Shown here piece after piece: positions 42,336 to 50,975 of a stretch of DNA of 64,000 bases; the first letter of the stretch is position 1, and each line of letters begins with the position of its first letter. The notes beneath the pieces were generated by a model. The model was not told the origin of the DNA, made no database searches, and saw only the letters and a list, made by a program, of their open reading frames with translations. The position numbers and the translations under genes are program-made. The stretch is from JAKZVK01 sp965248255. Its GTDB lineage: Bacteria; Acidobacteriota; Terriglobia; Bryobacterales; UBA6623. Location of the stretch: contig CBDFIW010000003.1 in NCBI GenBank assembly GCA_965248255.1, forward strand, positions 1,426,001 to 1,490,000. Reading direction: 5' to 3'.

Positions 42336-43805
42336 CTAGCGAAATCGGAAGGAGAACAGGTCGGCGTCTTTGACCACGAAACGCAGACGAACGGGTTTAC
42401 CCGCGAGGGCGCTCACGTCGGGCCCCTGGTTCCACCCAACCACGCGCTCGATCGAATCCCCGTAAATCTCCGGACAGTCACCCAGAGCGTAACCTTCGAT
42501 GGGCATTCCTTTCTCATCTTGAATCTCCACCTGGACGCTGCCCGCCGCGGAGGTCGCGAAGTTGATCGCGAGCTCGTTGCCCCCGAACGTGACGATCTTG
42601 GTCAGCAGTTCACCGCCGCTCAACGGCCCTTCGAGCGACACAAAGCCGTCGATGCGCAACGTATACCTGCGCAGACTCTTACCGGGTCCGACCCAGCCGT
42701 TGCCCTCACTCGCGTAGACCGAGATCTCGTTCGGTGAGGCCTCGGTTGCGGACGTCGTCTCGACCAGCCCCCAGTTTTGATAATTCGCCCCGTATACCCA
42801 GCGTCCCTCTTCGACCGGCCCCGGGCGGATGAACGCCTCGCCCCACATCTTGAAGGTCTCCCGATCACGGCTCGCCATGAAGCCGCCGTCGGTGTAGTCG
42901 GTCCCGTAACGTTTGCTCACGCGGGCCAGCCGTTCGTTGAACGGGGTCAATAGGCCGCGCCCTTCGTTGTAGCGCGTGGGAAACCCGAGCAGGATGTGCG
43001 GTGCCCGGTAGTACGGTGTGACTTGGTTGGTGTAGAGCTGCGTCAGCCTGCCCGGTTTGTACTTGATGAATGTCGGCTCGGCCCAATGGAGGAAGTCCTT
43101 GGACGTTGTCGTCATGATGTCGCGGCCATCGCGGAAGTCGCGGTGATACTCGCGGTACTCGCCTTGCTCGGTGTCCCAGAAGGCCAGGTTGAGGGAGTCG
43201 AAGTATCCTTTCGTGACGACGGGACCGTCCTGCATCTTCTTCCAGCGGATGCCGTCGGGTGACTGGAACGCGAATAGCCCGCCTTCGGACTTCACGCCGC
43301 CCAACGCTTTGTAGCGGGCCTCGGGATCGCAATGCGGGTTCGTGTCCTTGAAGGGCGCGAAGTTGTGCGACCCCTCCTGATTCCAGACGATGTTGTTCTT
43401 CTTCGAGCCCTGGAACTCGATGAGGCCCAGCTCAGGCTTGGTCCAATGGATGCCGTCTTTGCTTTCGGCATAGCAAATCATCTGACCATGAACGAACTTG
43501 AGTTTGTCGCCGCTCAGGTCCATCTGCCGGCCCCGACAGTACATCTTGTAAACGGGCCCGTCGCGAAACACGGTGACGTATCCGGAGTTGTTGCCTTCCC
43601 ACGGGGCGTCAAGAACGATGGCGATCTCGCGCGGTTGCGGGCGGTGCAGTCGCAACCGGGCATCGCCGCCGATGCGTTCGATCAGGTAGTCCTCGACGAA
43701 CAGCTCGAGCCGCGACCCGATGTCGATGGGGTCGGCTTGCGCCGACAGTGCAGCGAGGCCAAGCCCCAGCAGCGTCTGCGCAGCCGTTCGCAAGATTCGT
43801 CTCAT
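42336..43805 (-). CDS. Secreted GH32/GH43-like five-bladed beta-propeller
   Basis: 489 residues with signal LRTAAQTLLGLGLAALSAQA. The body has glycoside-hydrolase-propeller features: FVEDYLIERIGG at the start, DAPWEGNNSGYVTVFRDGPV, then MYCRGRQ, and repeated blades YAESKDGIHWTKPELGLI, FQSPDGIRWKKMQDGP and TTSKDFLHWAEP. These Ser/Asp-Gly-Trp strands are typical of uncharacterised GH43-like proteins. A beta domain (KIVTFGGNELAINFATSAAG) closes the chain. Catalytic acids cannot be named with confidence. It lies next to the gamma-glutamyltransferase and isochorismatase genes. Confidence 0.78.
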   Translation of the reverse strand: MRRILRTAAQTLLGLGLAALSAQADPIDIGSRLELFVEDYLIERIGGDARLRLHRPQPREIAIVLDAPWEGNNSGYVTVFRDGPVYKMYCRGRQMDLSGDKLKFVHGQMICYAESKDGIHWTKPELGLIEFQGSKKNNIVWNQEGSHNFAPFKDTNPHCDPEARYKALGGVKSEGGLFAFQSPDGIRWKKMQDGPVVTKGYFDSLNLAFWDTEQGEYREYHRDFRDGRDIMTTTSKDFLHWAEPTFIKYKPGRLTQLYTNQVTPYYRAPHILLGFPTRYNEGRGLLTPFNERLARVSKRYGTDYTDGGFMASRDRETFKMWGEAFIRPGPVEEGRWVYGANYQNWGLVETTSATEASPNEISVYASEGNGWVGPGKSLRRYTLRIDGFVSLEGPLSGGELLTKIVTFGGNELAINFATSAAGSVQVEIQDEKGMPIEGYALGDCPEIYGDSIERVVGWNQGPDVSALAGKPVRLRFVVKDADLFSFRFR

Positions 43806-43817
43806 AGCACGTTTCTT

Positions 43818-45467
43818 CTACCGGAGACTCGCTCCGACCTTCCCCGTGGCGGGATCGAACGAGGCGGCACTCAATAGCGCTACGCCGCCTCTCGAAACCT
43901 GATAGCCCATCTTCTCGAAGAACCCGGCTGTATCCACCGGCCATTGGCTATCGAGGGTCAAGTTCATGTTGCCCAAGGTGTGCATTCTCGGCGCGTTGAC
44001 AGATTCGGCCATCGGCCGGTCTTCTCCGACGAACGGCAACAAGACCGAGTACACCGCATTGGGGATTCGGCGTCCCCCGCGCCCGCCCAGAGCGAGAACG
44101 GGCTGACCGTCACGCAGCACGGCCGTCGGTGTCATGTTGTTCAGGGGCCGCTTGCGGGGCCCGATCGAGTTGGCGCGACCCGGACGTGGATCGAACCGCG
44201 AGACACCGTGTCCGAGAGTGAGCCCGAGTCCGTCCACGGTCACACGCGCGCCGAAGCCGCCGCCATGAGTGAGGGTGAGGGCAACAACGTTCCCCTCCCG
44301 GTCGGCGGAGCTGATGTGGATGGTTCCGCGCTGCTCGTAGGAATCGAAGTCCTGCTCGATGGGCTTGCCGGCCTCGACGGCTCGCCCTACTTTTTCCGCG
44401 AGTTCGCCAACATAGGCGGCGGAGAGCAACCGCTCATCCGGCACGTCGACGTGCTCGGGATCGCCGAAGTAGCGAAAGCGGTCGGCCCAAACCAGCCGCA
44501 ACGCTTCGAGGCCGGCGTGGTTCTTTTTCAGCGGGTTTGACAGGCCTTCCCACTTCAGCGCCTTCAGAATGGCAAGCGCCTGCAGGGTCGACAACCCGCC
44601 GGCCGTCACCGGCGCGGTGTGCATCGAGTAACCGCGCCAGGAAAGTTCGACGGGCTTGACTTCCTTGGCCCGGTAGGCGGCGAAATCGTCAGCCGTAGCG
44701 ATGCCGCCATGCTTGCGGAACTCGGAAGCAATCTGGCGGCCGATATCGCCCCGGTAGAAGGAGTCCGACGATCCGCGCTCGGCCAGTTTTTCGAGCATGT
44801 CCGCGAGGTCGGGATTGCGGTACGTCTCGCCCTGGCGGATAGGCTCGTCGCCGTCGAAGTAGATATGCTTGGAAGCCGGGTCACGGCGGAAATGGCCGGA
44901 CGCGCCGCGGAATGAACTCGCCACGCGCTCGTTGACCACGAAGCCGTCCCGCGCGAAACCGATAGCCGCTTCGGCAACGTCGCCGAACTTCTTCTTCCCG
45001 TAACGGTCGAGCGCCATCTGAAGGCCGGCTAGGGTTCCAGGGATGCCGGCGGCGAGCCAACCGTAGTAGTTGACTTTGCCGGGAACCTGGCCCGTCTCGT
45101 CGGGCTCGAACATGTCGGCGCCGGCGGCTTGGGGAGCCATCGAGTTGGCGTCAATGCAAGTGACTTTACCGTCGGCCGTGGCGATGGTGATGTGAGTCCC
45201 GTAGCCGCCCATGCCGCAAGAAGCAGGCTCGACCACGGCCGCGGTTAAAGCGGCTGCGACAGCGGCGTCCACGGCGTTGCCTCCCCGCGCGAGGATGTCT
45301 TGCCCAATGCGGACGGGTGTGGGCGCACGCGCTGCGGCGATAGCGCCGTGTTCGCTGACGCTGACGTCGGCACGACCCTCTTGGGCGTGCAGCGGCCCGA
45401 GCATGCTGCCCGATGCTGTGACGCTCGCGAGCTGGAGAACTTGCCGTCGGTCGAGATGTGCGTTCAT
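43818..45467 (-). CDS. ggt: Gamma-glutamyltransferase
   Basis: 549 residues from ATG 45467, chosen because GAGGGA lies nine bases before it; an in-frame ATG at 45482 also exists. The head (LDRRQVLQLASVTASGSMLG) looks like an export signal. N-terminal large-subunit motifs: SEHGAIAAARAPTPVRIGQD, GGNAVDAAVAAAL and EPASCGMGGYG. The autocatalytic split should occur before T382 in RGTIHISSADREGNVVALTL, and GVSRFDPRPGRANSIGPRKRP plus VLALGGRGGRRIPNA are family signatures. The enzyme removes gamma-glutamyl groups from glutathione and similar amides. With dipeptidases nearby it suggests exported peptide and amide scavenging. Confidence 0.9.
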   Translation of the reverse strand: MNAHLDRRQVLQLASVTASGSMLGPLHAQEGRADVSVSEHGAIAAARAPTPVRIGQDILARGGNAVDAAVAAALTAAVVEPASCGMGGYGTHITIATADGKVTCIDANSMAPQAAGADMFEPDETGQVPGKVNYYGWLAAGIPGTLAGLQMALDRYGKKKFGDVAEAAIGFARDGFVVNERVASSFRGASGHFRRDPASKHIYFDGDEPIRQGETYRNPDLADMLEKLAERGSSDSFYRGDIGRQIASEFRKHGGIATADDFAAYRAKEVKPVELSWRGYSMHTAPVTAGGLSTLQALAILKALKWEGLSNPLKKNHAGLEALRLVWADRFRYFGDPEHVDVPDERLLSAAYVGELAEKVGRAVEAGKPIEQDFDSYEQRGTIHISSADREGNVVALTLTHGGGFGARVTVDGLGLTLGHGVSRFDPRPGRANSIGPRKRPLNNMTPTAVLRDGQPVLALGGRGGRRIPNAVYSVLLPFVGEDRPMAESVNAPRMHTLGNMNLTLDSQWPVDTAGFFEKMGYQVSRGGVALLSAASFDPATGKVGASLR

Positions 45468-45511
45468 GGGATCATCCCTCATGCGAGTGGTTTGTCGCGG
45501 AGATTCCTTCG

Positions 45512-45540
45512 ACTGCAGGGGCGGGCCGCTGCGCCCGCCC
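45512..45540 (+). repeat. GTAGGGGC-type hairpin repeat, variant
   Basis: ACTGCAGGGGCGGGCCGCTGC followed by GCCCGCCC. Same pattern as 11766 with GCAG for GTAG. It lies in the short gap after the MBL gene. Confidence 0.45.
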
Positions 45541-45586
45541 AGCTCTACGTGTTCGGGACAAAGCATAGCAAGGATCATCACCCTCG

Positions 45587-47383
45587 TTACCAGTAGGCGA
45601 TGGCCTCGGCGATCTGACCCAGCCTGCGCCCGTTCCACGTGACGTCGGCGGCGACCGGGATCGAGTGCGTGGTGAACGTCGACGGGAACCTCACCGTCAG
45701 CTCACACTCCGTCACGGAGCTACCCTTCGCCTGCAACGCCACCTGATCGGGGTTGAGGTCGACTCCCAAGATCGATCGAAAGCGGAGTGCGCAGGGCCTT
45801 GTTTCCGCATCGTGATTCGTCACGCGCAGCTTCAGCGTCTTCACCTCTCCGGGGCGGATGCGGAACTTGTAAGGATAGAACTCGACCCAGCGCGGGTCCA
45901 TGCCGTAATCGGGGTGTGGCTGGTCGAGAACCCGAACGAACCGCTCCTGCCACTCGTCCATCCAGTCACGCCAGCGCTCGACCTTCTGCTGCTCGAACGG
46001 GATGGCGCCGCCGTGCCCGGTGAGAACAAAGTCCGGCGCGTGATCGAGAATCTGGCGCGGCATGTCCGGGTAGCTTGAAACCGGCGTGCGGTTCTTCGGG
46101 ATAAAGGAATGAATGTAGTCTCGTTGCTCGCGGAAACAGAGGCCGGAGATGTTGTCGCCGATCGATAGGAACTTCTTCCCGTCCGTTTCAAACGTGATCA
46201 GTTGGTGATAGAGCGTCTGGCCGGGATGCTGCTCAATATAGAACGGGATGCCGCGCCACTCGAACGCCTCACCCCGTTGGACCGGGCGATCAACAACCAG
46301 GCCCTCAGGGAGAAGACACGGCATGTCGAAGTTTTCCGGGTGCTCGAGGATCTCAACCAGCTCGCGGGACGCAGCCAACCGAGTCCCATAGCGATTCTTC
46401 AACGCCGGATAGCCGGCCAGGTGATCGTCGTGGTAGTGGGTCGGGAGAAACCACTCGACGGTTGTCACGCCCAGTTCCGACTCGAGGTAAGGGGTGATGT
46501 TGTCGATGAAGCGATGCGGATTCGCATTGATGGGGGCGTTCGAAGCATAGCCGCAATCGATAAACAACGCGTGGCCTTCGTTGTCATTGATGATGTAGGT
46601 CCGGGCTTCGGTGTTGGCCACCTCATGAACGTGCTCCGTCAGCTTCCGAAACCGTGGCCGGTAGTACTCATAACGGCGGCCATGGAACATTTCGTACAGC
46701 CGCTCGAAGTCTTCGCGCAGCGTCCGAACCGCTTCCGGCGTGGCGGCAAAGGGCGCCCCGTGCCCCGGCAGGATCCAGTCGACTTCAAGGGACTCGACCA
46801 ACCGCAAGCTCTCGAGTTGATTCACATGGCCTTGAAAATCCATGTAGCGCCACTGGGTTGAGTAGTACTCCCGGACCTTACCGGGCGCGCTGAGCAGGTC
46901 GCCGCACGCCAGAAACCGCTTGTCATCCAGCCCAAAGAGATAGCCAACCGACCCGAAGGTGTGGCCCGGCAGCGGCACGCAATCAAACCGAATGCCGCGC
47001 CACTCGACGGTCTCGTAGTCGTGAACGTGGAAGTCGCCGATCAGATCGGTCAGTGGTCCGGAGCAAGGATAGAACGACGTGTAGTTGTCGAAGATGTCAT
47101 ACGAGGCGCGCAGGAGATCCGACTCCTCGAGGTATCGTCTCTCGCAGAACGGGATGCCTGCTTTCGCGCCGTGCTCTTGCCAATCGGATGCCGCTGCACA
47201 CTGATCCCTGTGGAAGTGGGTCAGCAACAATTGCTCAACAGCCCCGACCGGTGACTCCTCCAACGCCTCGGGAAGAAAGTCGGTGCCACAGTCAATGAGC
47301 AGCCCTGTTTCCCCGTTGATCACGAGGTAGGCGCTGCACGTATCGTCGATCCAGTACAAGTGGTCGCTGCACTGCTTCATCAT
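45587..47383 (-). CDS. Tandem metallo-beta-lactamase-fold hydrolase
   Basis: 598 residues with two MBL domains and a C-terminal beta domain. Domain 1 (~5-235): LLLTHFHRDQCAA (H56, H58, D60, but Q61 where the usual HxHxDH His stands), PLPGHTFGS (H141), CGD (D162) and LPGHGAP (H208). Domain 2 (~245-470): PTHYHDDHLAG (H316, H318, D320, H321, complete), EQHPGQTLYH, IGDN and LTGHGG. Residues ~500-598 form a beta sandwich (RIRPGEVKTLKLRVTNHDAE). No signal peptide. The MBL fold splits lactams, thioesters, lactones or phosphodiesters. A substitution in only the first site suggests a specialised pair. Substrate unknown. Confidence 0.85.
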   Translation of the reverse strand: MMKQCSDHLYWIDDTCSAYLVINGETGLLIDCGTDFLPEALEESPVGAVEQLLLTHFHRDQCAAASDWQEHGAKAGIPFCERRYLEESDLLRASYDIFDNYTSFYPCSGPLTDLIGDFHVHDYETVEWRGIRFDCVPLPGHTFGSVGYLFGLDDKRFLACGDLLSAPGKVREYYSTQWRYMDFQGHVNQLESLRLVESLEVDWILPGHGAPFAATPEAVRTLREDFERLYEMFHGRRYEYYRPRFRKLTEHVHEVANTEARTYIINDNEGHALFIDCGYASNAPINANPHRFIDNITPYLESELGVTTVEWFLPTHYHDDHLAGYPALKNRYGTRLAASRELVEILEHPENFDMPCLLPEGLVVDRPVQRGEAFEWRGIPFYIEQHPGQTLYHQLITFETDGKKFLSIGDNISGLCFREQRDYIHSFIPKNRTPVSSYPDMPRQILDHAPDFVLTGHGGAIPFEQQKVERWRDWMDEWQERFVRVLDQPHPDYGMDPRWVEFYPYKFRIRPGEVKTLKLRVTNHDAETRPCALRFRSILGVDLNPDQVALQAKGSSVTECELTVRFPSTFTTHSIPVAADVTWNGRRLGQIAEAIAYW

Positions 47384-47508
47384 CTGGCCTCACTGAAACC
47401 GCTCGCACGATCGTGGAACCCACAGCCCGCGCCTCCGTGAATTGTACACTTCGGGACCGTATCACAAGACGTGCACAGGCGCTACAATTCAGGGCGACGG
47501 AGCAAGCC

Positions 47509-48717
47509 ATGACAAGACTGTGTTTCACCACCATCGCGTTCCTGGTTGTCAGCCCGGCGGCATTCGGCCAGGACGTCTCTGCCAAGGTCCGCCGGATCCA
47601 CCGCAATGCTTTGGTCTTCGATGCGCACATCCACTACGTCAACCGCCAGCTCTACCTAGGAGGAGACATCGGCGAGCGTTTGCTGCAGCCGGTGAGCGGC
47701 ATCGGAATCGATCTGCCGAACGCGAAGGACGGCGGGATCGACGCCATGTTCCTGAATCTCTACGTCGAGCCGGAGTACGTTCAGCACGGCTACGAAGTGA
47801 AGCAGACGGTCAAGTTGATCGAGCTAGCCCGGGATCAGATTCAAAAGAACAGAGACACGATCGAACTGGCCTTGAATGCCGACGATGTCGAGCGCATCAC
47901 TCGAGCCGGCAAGATGGCGGCCGTGCTCGACCTAGAGGGCGCGTTCGACAAAGCGGGGGACTTGGGTGTGCTCCAGGGGCTTTACAACCTCGGTCTGCGT
48001 TCGTTGCAAATTGCCGGCAATGCGCGGAATCATGAGTTCGCCGACTCGTCCTGCTGCGCTCCGCGATGGAATGGAATCAACGATCACGGGCTGGCCGTGA
48101 TCAATGAGATGAACCGGCTGGGGATGGTTATCAATCTCGCCCATGCGTCCGAGGCGACTTGGATGCAGGTGGTGGAGGCGAGTGAAGACCCGGTGGTGGC
48201 CACGCACCAGGGGATGCGCGCACTCAACCCGAAGCATCCGGCCAATGCCAGCGACGAGATGGTCAAGGCATTGGCCGCGAAGGGTGGCGTGCTGGCCGTT
48301 CACTTCAGCCCAAACACCTGGAGCCCGTTGTTTTTCGATCGCTATCCGAAGTGGTCGAGGGGCCTGCCGCCGTCCGCGCCGCTCGGGGAGCTGCCGGACA
48401 ACCCCACGATCCATCAGATCGCGGAGCGTCATCGGGCCTCGTATGCCAGACCCTACCGCATGCCGCCCTCAGAGATCATCGAGCCGGTCACAACCTTCGT
48501 GAATGCGATTGACTACGCTGTGGGCCTCATCGGTGAAGACCACGTGGCTTTGGGGTCGGACTTCGGCGGCGGCATCAACTCTCGAGGTGGAATGACCAAC
48601 GTGCGCGAGTATCCAACCTTGACGCAAGCCATGGTGGATAAGGGCTACTCTGAAGAAAGAATCCGCAAGATTCTGGGCGGCAACTGGCTGCGGGTCTTTC
48701 GGGAGATCACGCAATAG
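47509..48717 (+). CDS. Secreted M19 membrane dipeptidase (renal dipeptidase type)
   Basis: 402 residues from ATG 47509 with GGAG upstream; the frame further up lacks a signal. Leader RLCFTTIAFLVVSPAAFG. Family residues: LVFDAHIHYVNRQL (first His pair), VLDLEGAFDKAG (bridging Glu), MVINLAHASEATW and VVATHQGMRAL (His), and VALGSDFGGGI (Asp). Most M19 enzymes have H-x-D at the first motif, here H-x-H, so metal binding may differ. M19 enzymes hydrolyse dipeptides including L-Xaa-D-Xaa ones and some beta-lactams. The 3' end is duplicated at 48987-49029. Confidence 0.87.
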   Translation: MTRLCFTTIAFLVVSPAAFGQDVSAKVRRIHRNALVFDAHIHYVNRQLYLGGDIGERLLQPVSGIGIDLPNAKDGGIDAMFLNLYVEPEYVQHGYEVKQTVKLIELARDQIQKNRDTIELALNADDVERITRAGKMAAVLDLEGAFDKAGDLGVLQGLYNLGLRSLQIAGNARNHEFADSSCCAPRWNGINDHGLAVINEMNRLGMVINLAHASEATWMQVVEASEDPVVATHQGMRALNPKHPANASDEMVKALAAKGGVLAVHFSPNTWSPLFFDRYPKWSRGLPPSAPLGELPDNPTIHQIAERHRASYARPYRMPPSEIIEPVTTFVNAIDYAVGLIGEDHVALGSDFGGGINSRGGMTNVREYPTLTQAMVDKGYSEERIRKILGGNWLRVFREITQ

Positions 48718-48730
48718 CCGGGGCAAGCAC
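48687..48730 (+). repeat. 3' end of dipeptidase gene, duplicated at 48987-49029
   Basis: The last bases of the gene (GGCTGCGGGTCTTTCGGG, through ATCACGCAATAGCC and GGGGCAAGC) recur almost exactly 300 bases downstream. Together with the two hicA 3'-halves (48731-48807 and 49189-49235) this shows a local duplication. Confidence 0.75.
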
Positions 48731-48807
48731 CGTGGCAGGTCATCCGTTAAAGGAACTTGCGATAGAGACTCTGAAGAGCATTAGCAGGGCCCTTGAGGTC
48801 GACTGAC
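48731..48807 (+). pseudogene. hicA 3' fragment
   Basis: Reads TVAGHPLKELAIETLKSISR then ALEVD and a stop at 48805-48807; the copy at 49189 reads TVPGHPSKEVVVETLKSI. It lacks the N-terminal half with the catalytic His, so it is not functional. Left over from the duplication described at 48687. Confidence 0.75.
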
Positions 48808-48855
48808 TGCCCCGCGAACGGCGCGTATTGGCGCTTCGGAGAAGGAGGAAGCGGG

Positions 48856-48975
48856 ATGGAAGCATTCGGGATCATAGGCATGGGAGTTGGCACAAGCGCT
48901 TTGGCCAAGATCTCCAAGTTGGAGAAACAACTTAAAGAAACAGGAGTACTGGACAAAGAGTACAAATCAGGCTGA
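48856..48975 (+). CDS. Small Gly-rich/coiled-coil protein (39 aa)
   Basis: 39 residues with a near-perfect Shine-Dalgarno AAGGAGGAAGCGGG before the ATG. N-terminus MEAFGIIGMGVGTSALAKIS is short and hydrophobic with Gly spacing, then SKLEKQLKETGVLDKEYKSG forms a likely amphipathic helix. Small proteins with an xFGIxGxxxG head and a Leu-heptad tail occur in diverse bacteria, usually unnamed. A weakly membrane-associated, self-associating peptide is plausible. It sits between the two duplicated dipeptidase 3' ends. Confidence 0.6.
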   Translation: MEAFGIIGMGVGTSALAKISKLEKQLKETGVLDKEYKSG

Positions 48976-48986
48976 GGGCGTGCGTA

Positions 48987-49029
48987 CGCTGGCTGCGGGT
49001 CTTTCGGGATCACGCAGTAGCCGGGGCAA
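48987..49029 (+). repeat. Second copy of dipeptidase 3' end
   Basis: Matches 48687-48730 with a few changes, including a TAG-stop context (GCAGTAGCCGGGGCAAG). Here it is outside any gene and precedes hicA. Confidence 0.7.
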
Positions 49030-49076
49030 GCCAGGTGCCGAGAGTCATTCTTGCCGGGCGCTAGAGTGTGTGGGAT

Positions 49077-49256
49077 GTGAAGGTACGTGACATCCTCAAG
49101 GTGATTCACGCCGACGGCTGGCGTCTCGTCCAACAGAAAGGAAGTCATCGGCAGTTCAGACATGCCATAAAGAAAGGCCGTATTACCGTGCCGGGTCATC
49201 CGTCAAAGGAAGTCGTAGTAGAGACGCTGAAGAGCATTAGAATCAAGGGCAGTGTT
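49077..49256 (+). CDS. hicA: HicA-type toxin, no stop before next gene
   Basis: About 60 residues from GTG 49077 (KVRDILKVIHADGWRLVQQK), followed by GSHRQFRHAIKKGRITVPGH and ETLKSI. The conserved catalytic His is in GSHRQF; the double-stranded-RNA-binding-like fold is complete up to ETLKSI. HicA toxins cleave mRNA and are held by HicB. Here the normal last codons and stop are absent; the frame runs on into the PQQ-like gene at 49257, so any HicA made would be a fusion or must end by other means. The cognate hicB (50976) is 1.7 kb downstream. Confidence 0.8.
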
Positions 49257-50754
49257 ATGGGTAACTTCTCGACTAGGTGTGTCACCAATTCTTGTTCGAG
49301 AGATCGTAGTTTTAGGTCCGTCGGCTCCATCGCCGGGATTGCGGTTCTTCTAGCCGCCGTGTCAGTCGGAAGCGGCCGTGCGACTGACTGGCCGCAGTTC
49401 CGTGGTCCCAACGCCGGCGGCATTGCAGAGACGGCTGATCCCCCTGCCGTGATCGGCCCACAAAAGAATATTGCCTGGAAGACAGCGCTTCCCAACGGCA
49501 AGTCGTCTCCCGTGATCTCTGGTGATAGGATCTTCCTCTCGGCCCACGAGGATAAGCAATTGATCGTACTCGCCTTGAATCGCGAGACGGGGCGGCCTAT
49601 CTGGAGAAAGAGCGTCGAGAAGCTGCATGAGCACGATAGGAACGATCTAAACGGCCCGGCGGCCCCAACCGTGACTACCGACGGACGAAACGTCTACGCC
49701 TTTTTCGCCGAGTTCGGCCTTGTCTCCTACGACAGCGAGGGTAACGAACGCTGGCGTAATCCCACAGGCCCTTTCGATAACGAACACGGTCTGGCGGTTT
49801 CTCCCATCCTCGCTGAGGGCAAACTCATTCTAGTGGTGGACGTCGTCAAAGGTTCTTTCCTTGCGGCCTATGACACTGAAACAGGCAAGACGATATGGAA
49901 GACTCGGCGCGACGATAACACTGGCGCATATTCCACTCCAACGACAGCGAAAGGCCCGGACGGCCAGACGCAGGTTATCGTCTCAGGCCCCCTCGAGGTT
50001 GCCTCCTATTCCGCGAAGACCGGTGAGCGCATTTGGTGGGTTACTGGTATGCCCCATGCTCCGAAGGCCACGCCGGTGGTGGTTGGCGACACAGCGTACG
50101 TTTACGGTGGAGGCGTGGGAAGGCAGCCTCGCCCCCCCCTTCTCGGAATACCTGGAGCGCATGGACAGGAACCAGGACGGCCGCATAGAGATTCTCTCGG
50201 ATCTGCGTCCTCCTTTCTCGCGCACTCTCGCGGCCTTGGAACGGCGGTACGGAAACGGCAACGGCCTACTCGAGGAAAGTGAATCAGAGAAGGTTTGGCA
50301 AGGTACCTACGGGGAGCGCATGATGATCGCAGTCAAGCTGGACGGACGAGGGGATGTGACCGGCTCTCATGTCAAGTGGCGCTGGAAACAGCGAGGCGCC
50401 GAAGTTCCTTCACCGCTCGTATACCGCGACCTGATCTACGTCATTCACCATGGAGGCATCTTACGAATTCTCGATCGGTCAAACGGCGAGTTACTGCTGG
50501 AAAAACGGCTGCGGGATGCCATGGATAGGTTCTATGCCTCACCCGTCGCGGCGGCAGGCAAAGTCTACTTCGTGAGCCAGTTGGGCAAGGTAGCGGTCAT
50601 CGAAGCCGGACGGGACGGGAAAGTGCTCGCAACGAGCGACCTGGCGGAAGAATGCTACGCTACGCCGGCGATCGTCGATGACCGCATCTACGTGCGGACC
50701 AGCAACTCCCTGTACGCTTTTCAGAGTCCCCCAAAGGTTGCACAGGAGCGTTGA
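49257..50754 (+). pseudogene. Secreted PQQ-like beta-propeller with frameshift
   Basis: From ATG 49257 (AAGGG upstream): a signal-like SIAGIAVLLAAVSVGSG, then DWPQFRGPNAGGIAETADPP and blades ENLIVLALNRETGRPIW-like (LIVLALNRETGRPIWRKS), AAYDTETGKTIWKTRR and VASYSAKTGERIWWVTG. The frame then shifts at about 50132-50139, where a run of eight C precedes TTCTCGG; one C less would restore the reading frame. The second frame continues with SEYLERMDRNQDGRIEI (EF-hand-like loop) and GNGNGLLEES, then blades RILDRSNGELLLEKR and VAVIEAGRDGKVL, to 50754. The shift could be a real mutation or a sequencing error. It lies between hicA and hicB. Confidence 0.75.
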
Positions 50755-50975
50755 ACAGGGGCGCCTCGGACTTCGCCTACGGGCTCAGTCGCTCCTGTTG
50801 TAAATGCCGATTCAGTACGCATGAAGCCAAGAGGGTCTGCTTTCAGCCGGCTTAACAGCCACTCGACGGCTTGCAGTCGCGAGACGCGGCTGCTAGGTCG
50901 GGCCAGCGTCTCAAGTTGTGTGTGTCAGGTTCTGCAAAAAGAAATTGGCGTTGGACGACAAGCAGGGTTGGAGTA

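Noticed and set aside
49077..50282. A designed HicA-propeller fusion protein
   Set aside because: The propeller gene has its own signal-like head and a ribosome site before ATG 49257, and the frame later breaks; insertion into hicA is simpler.
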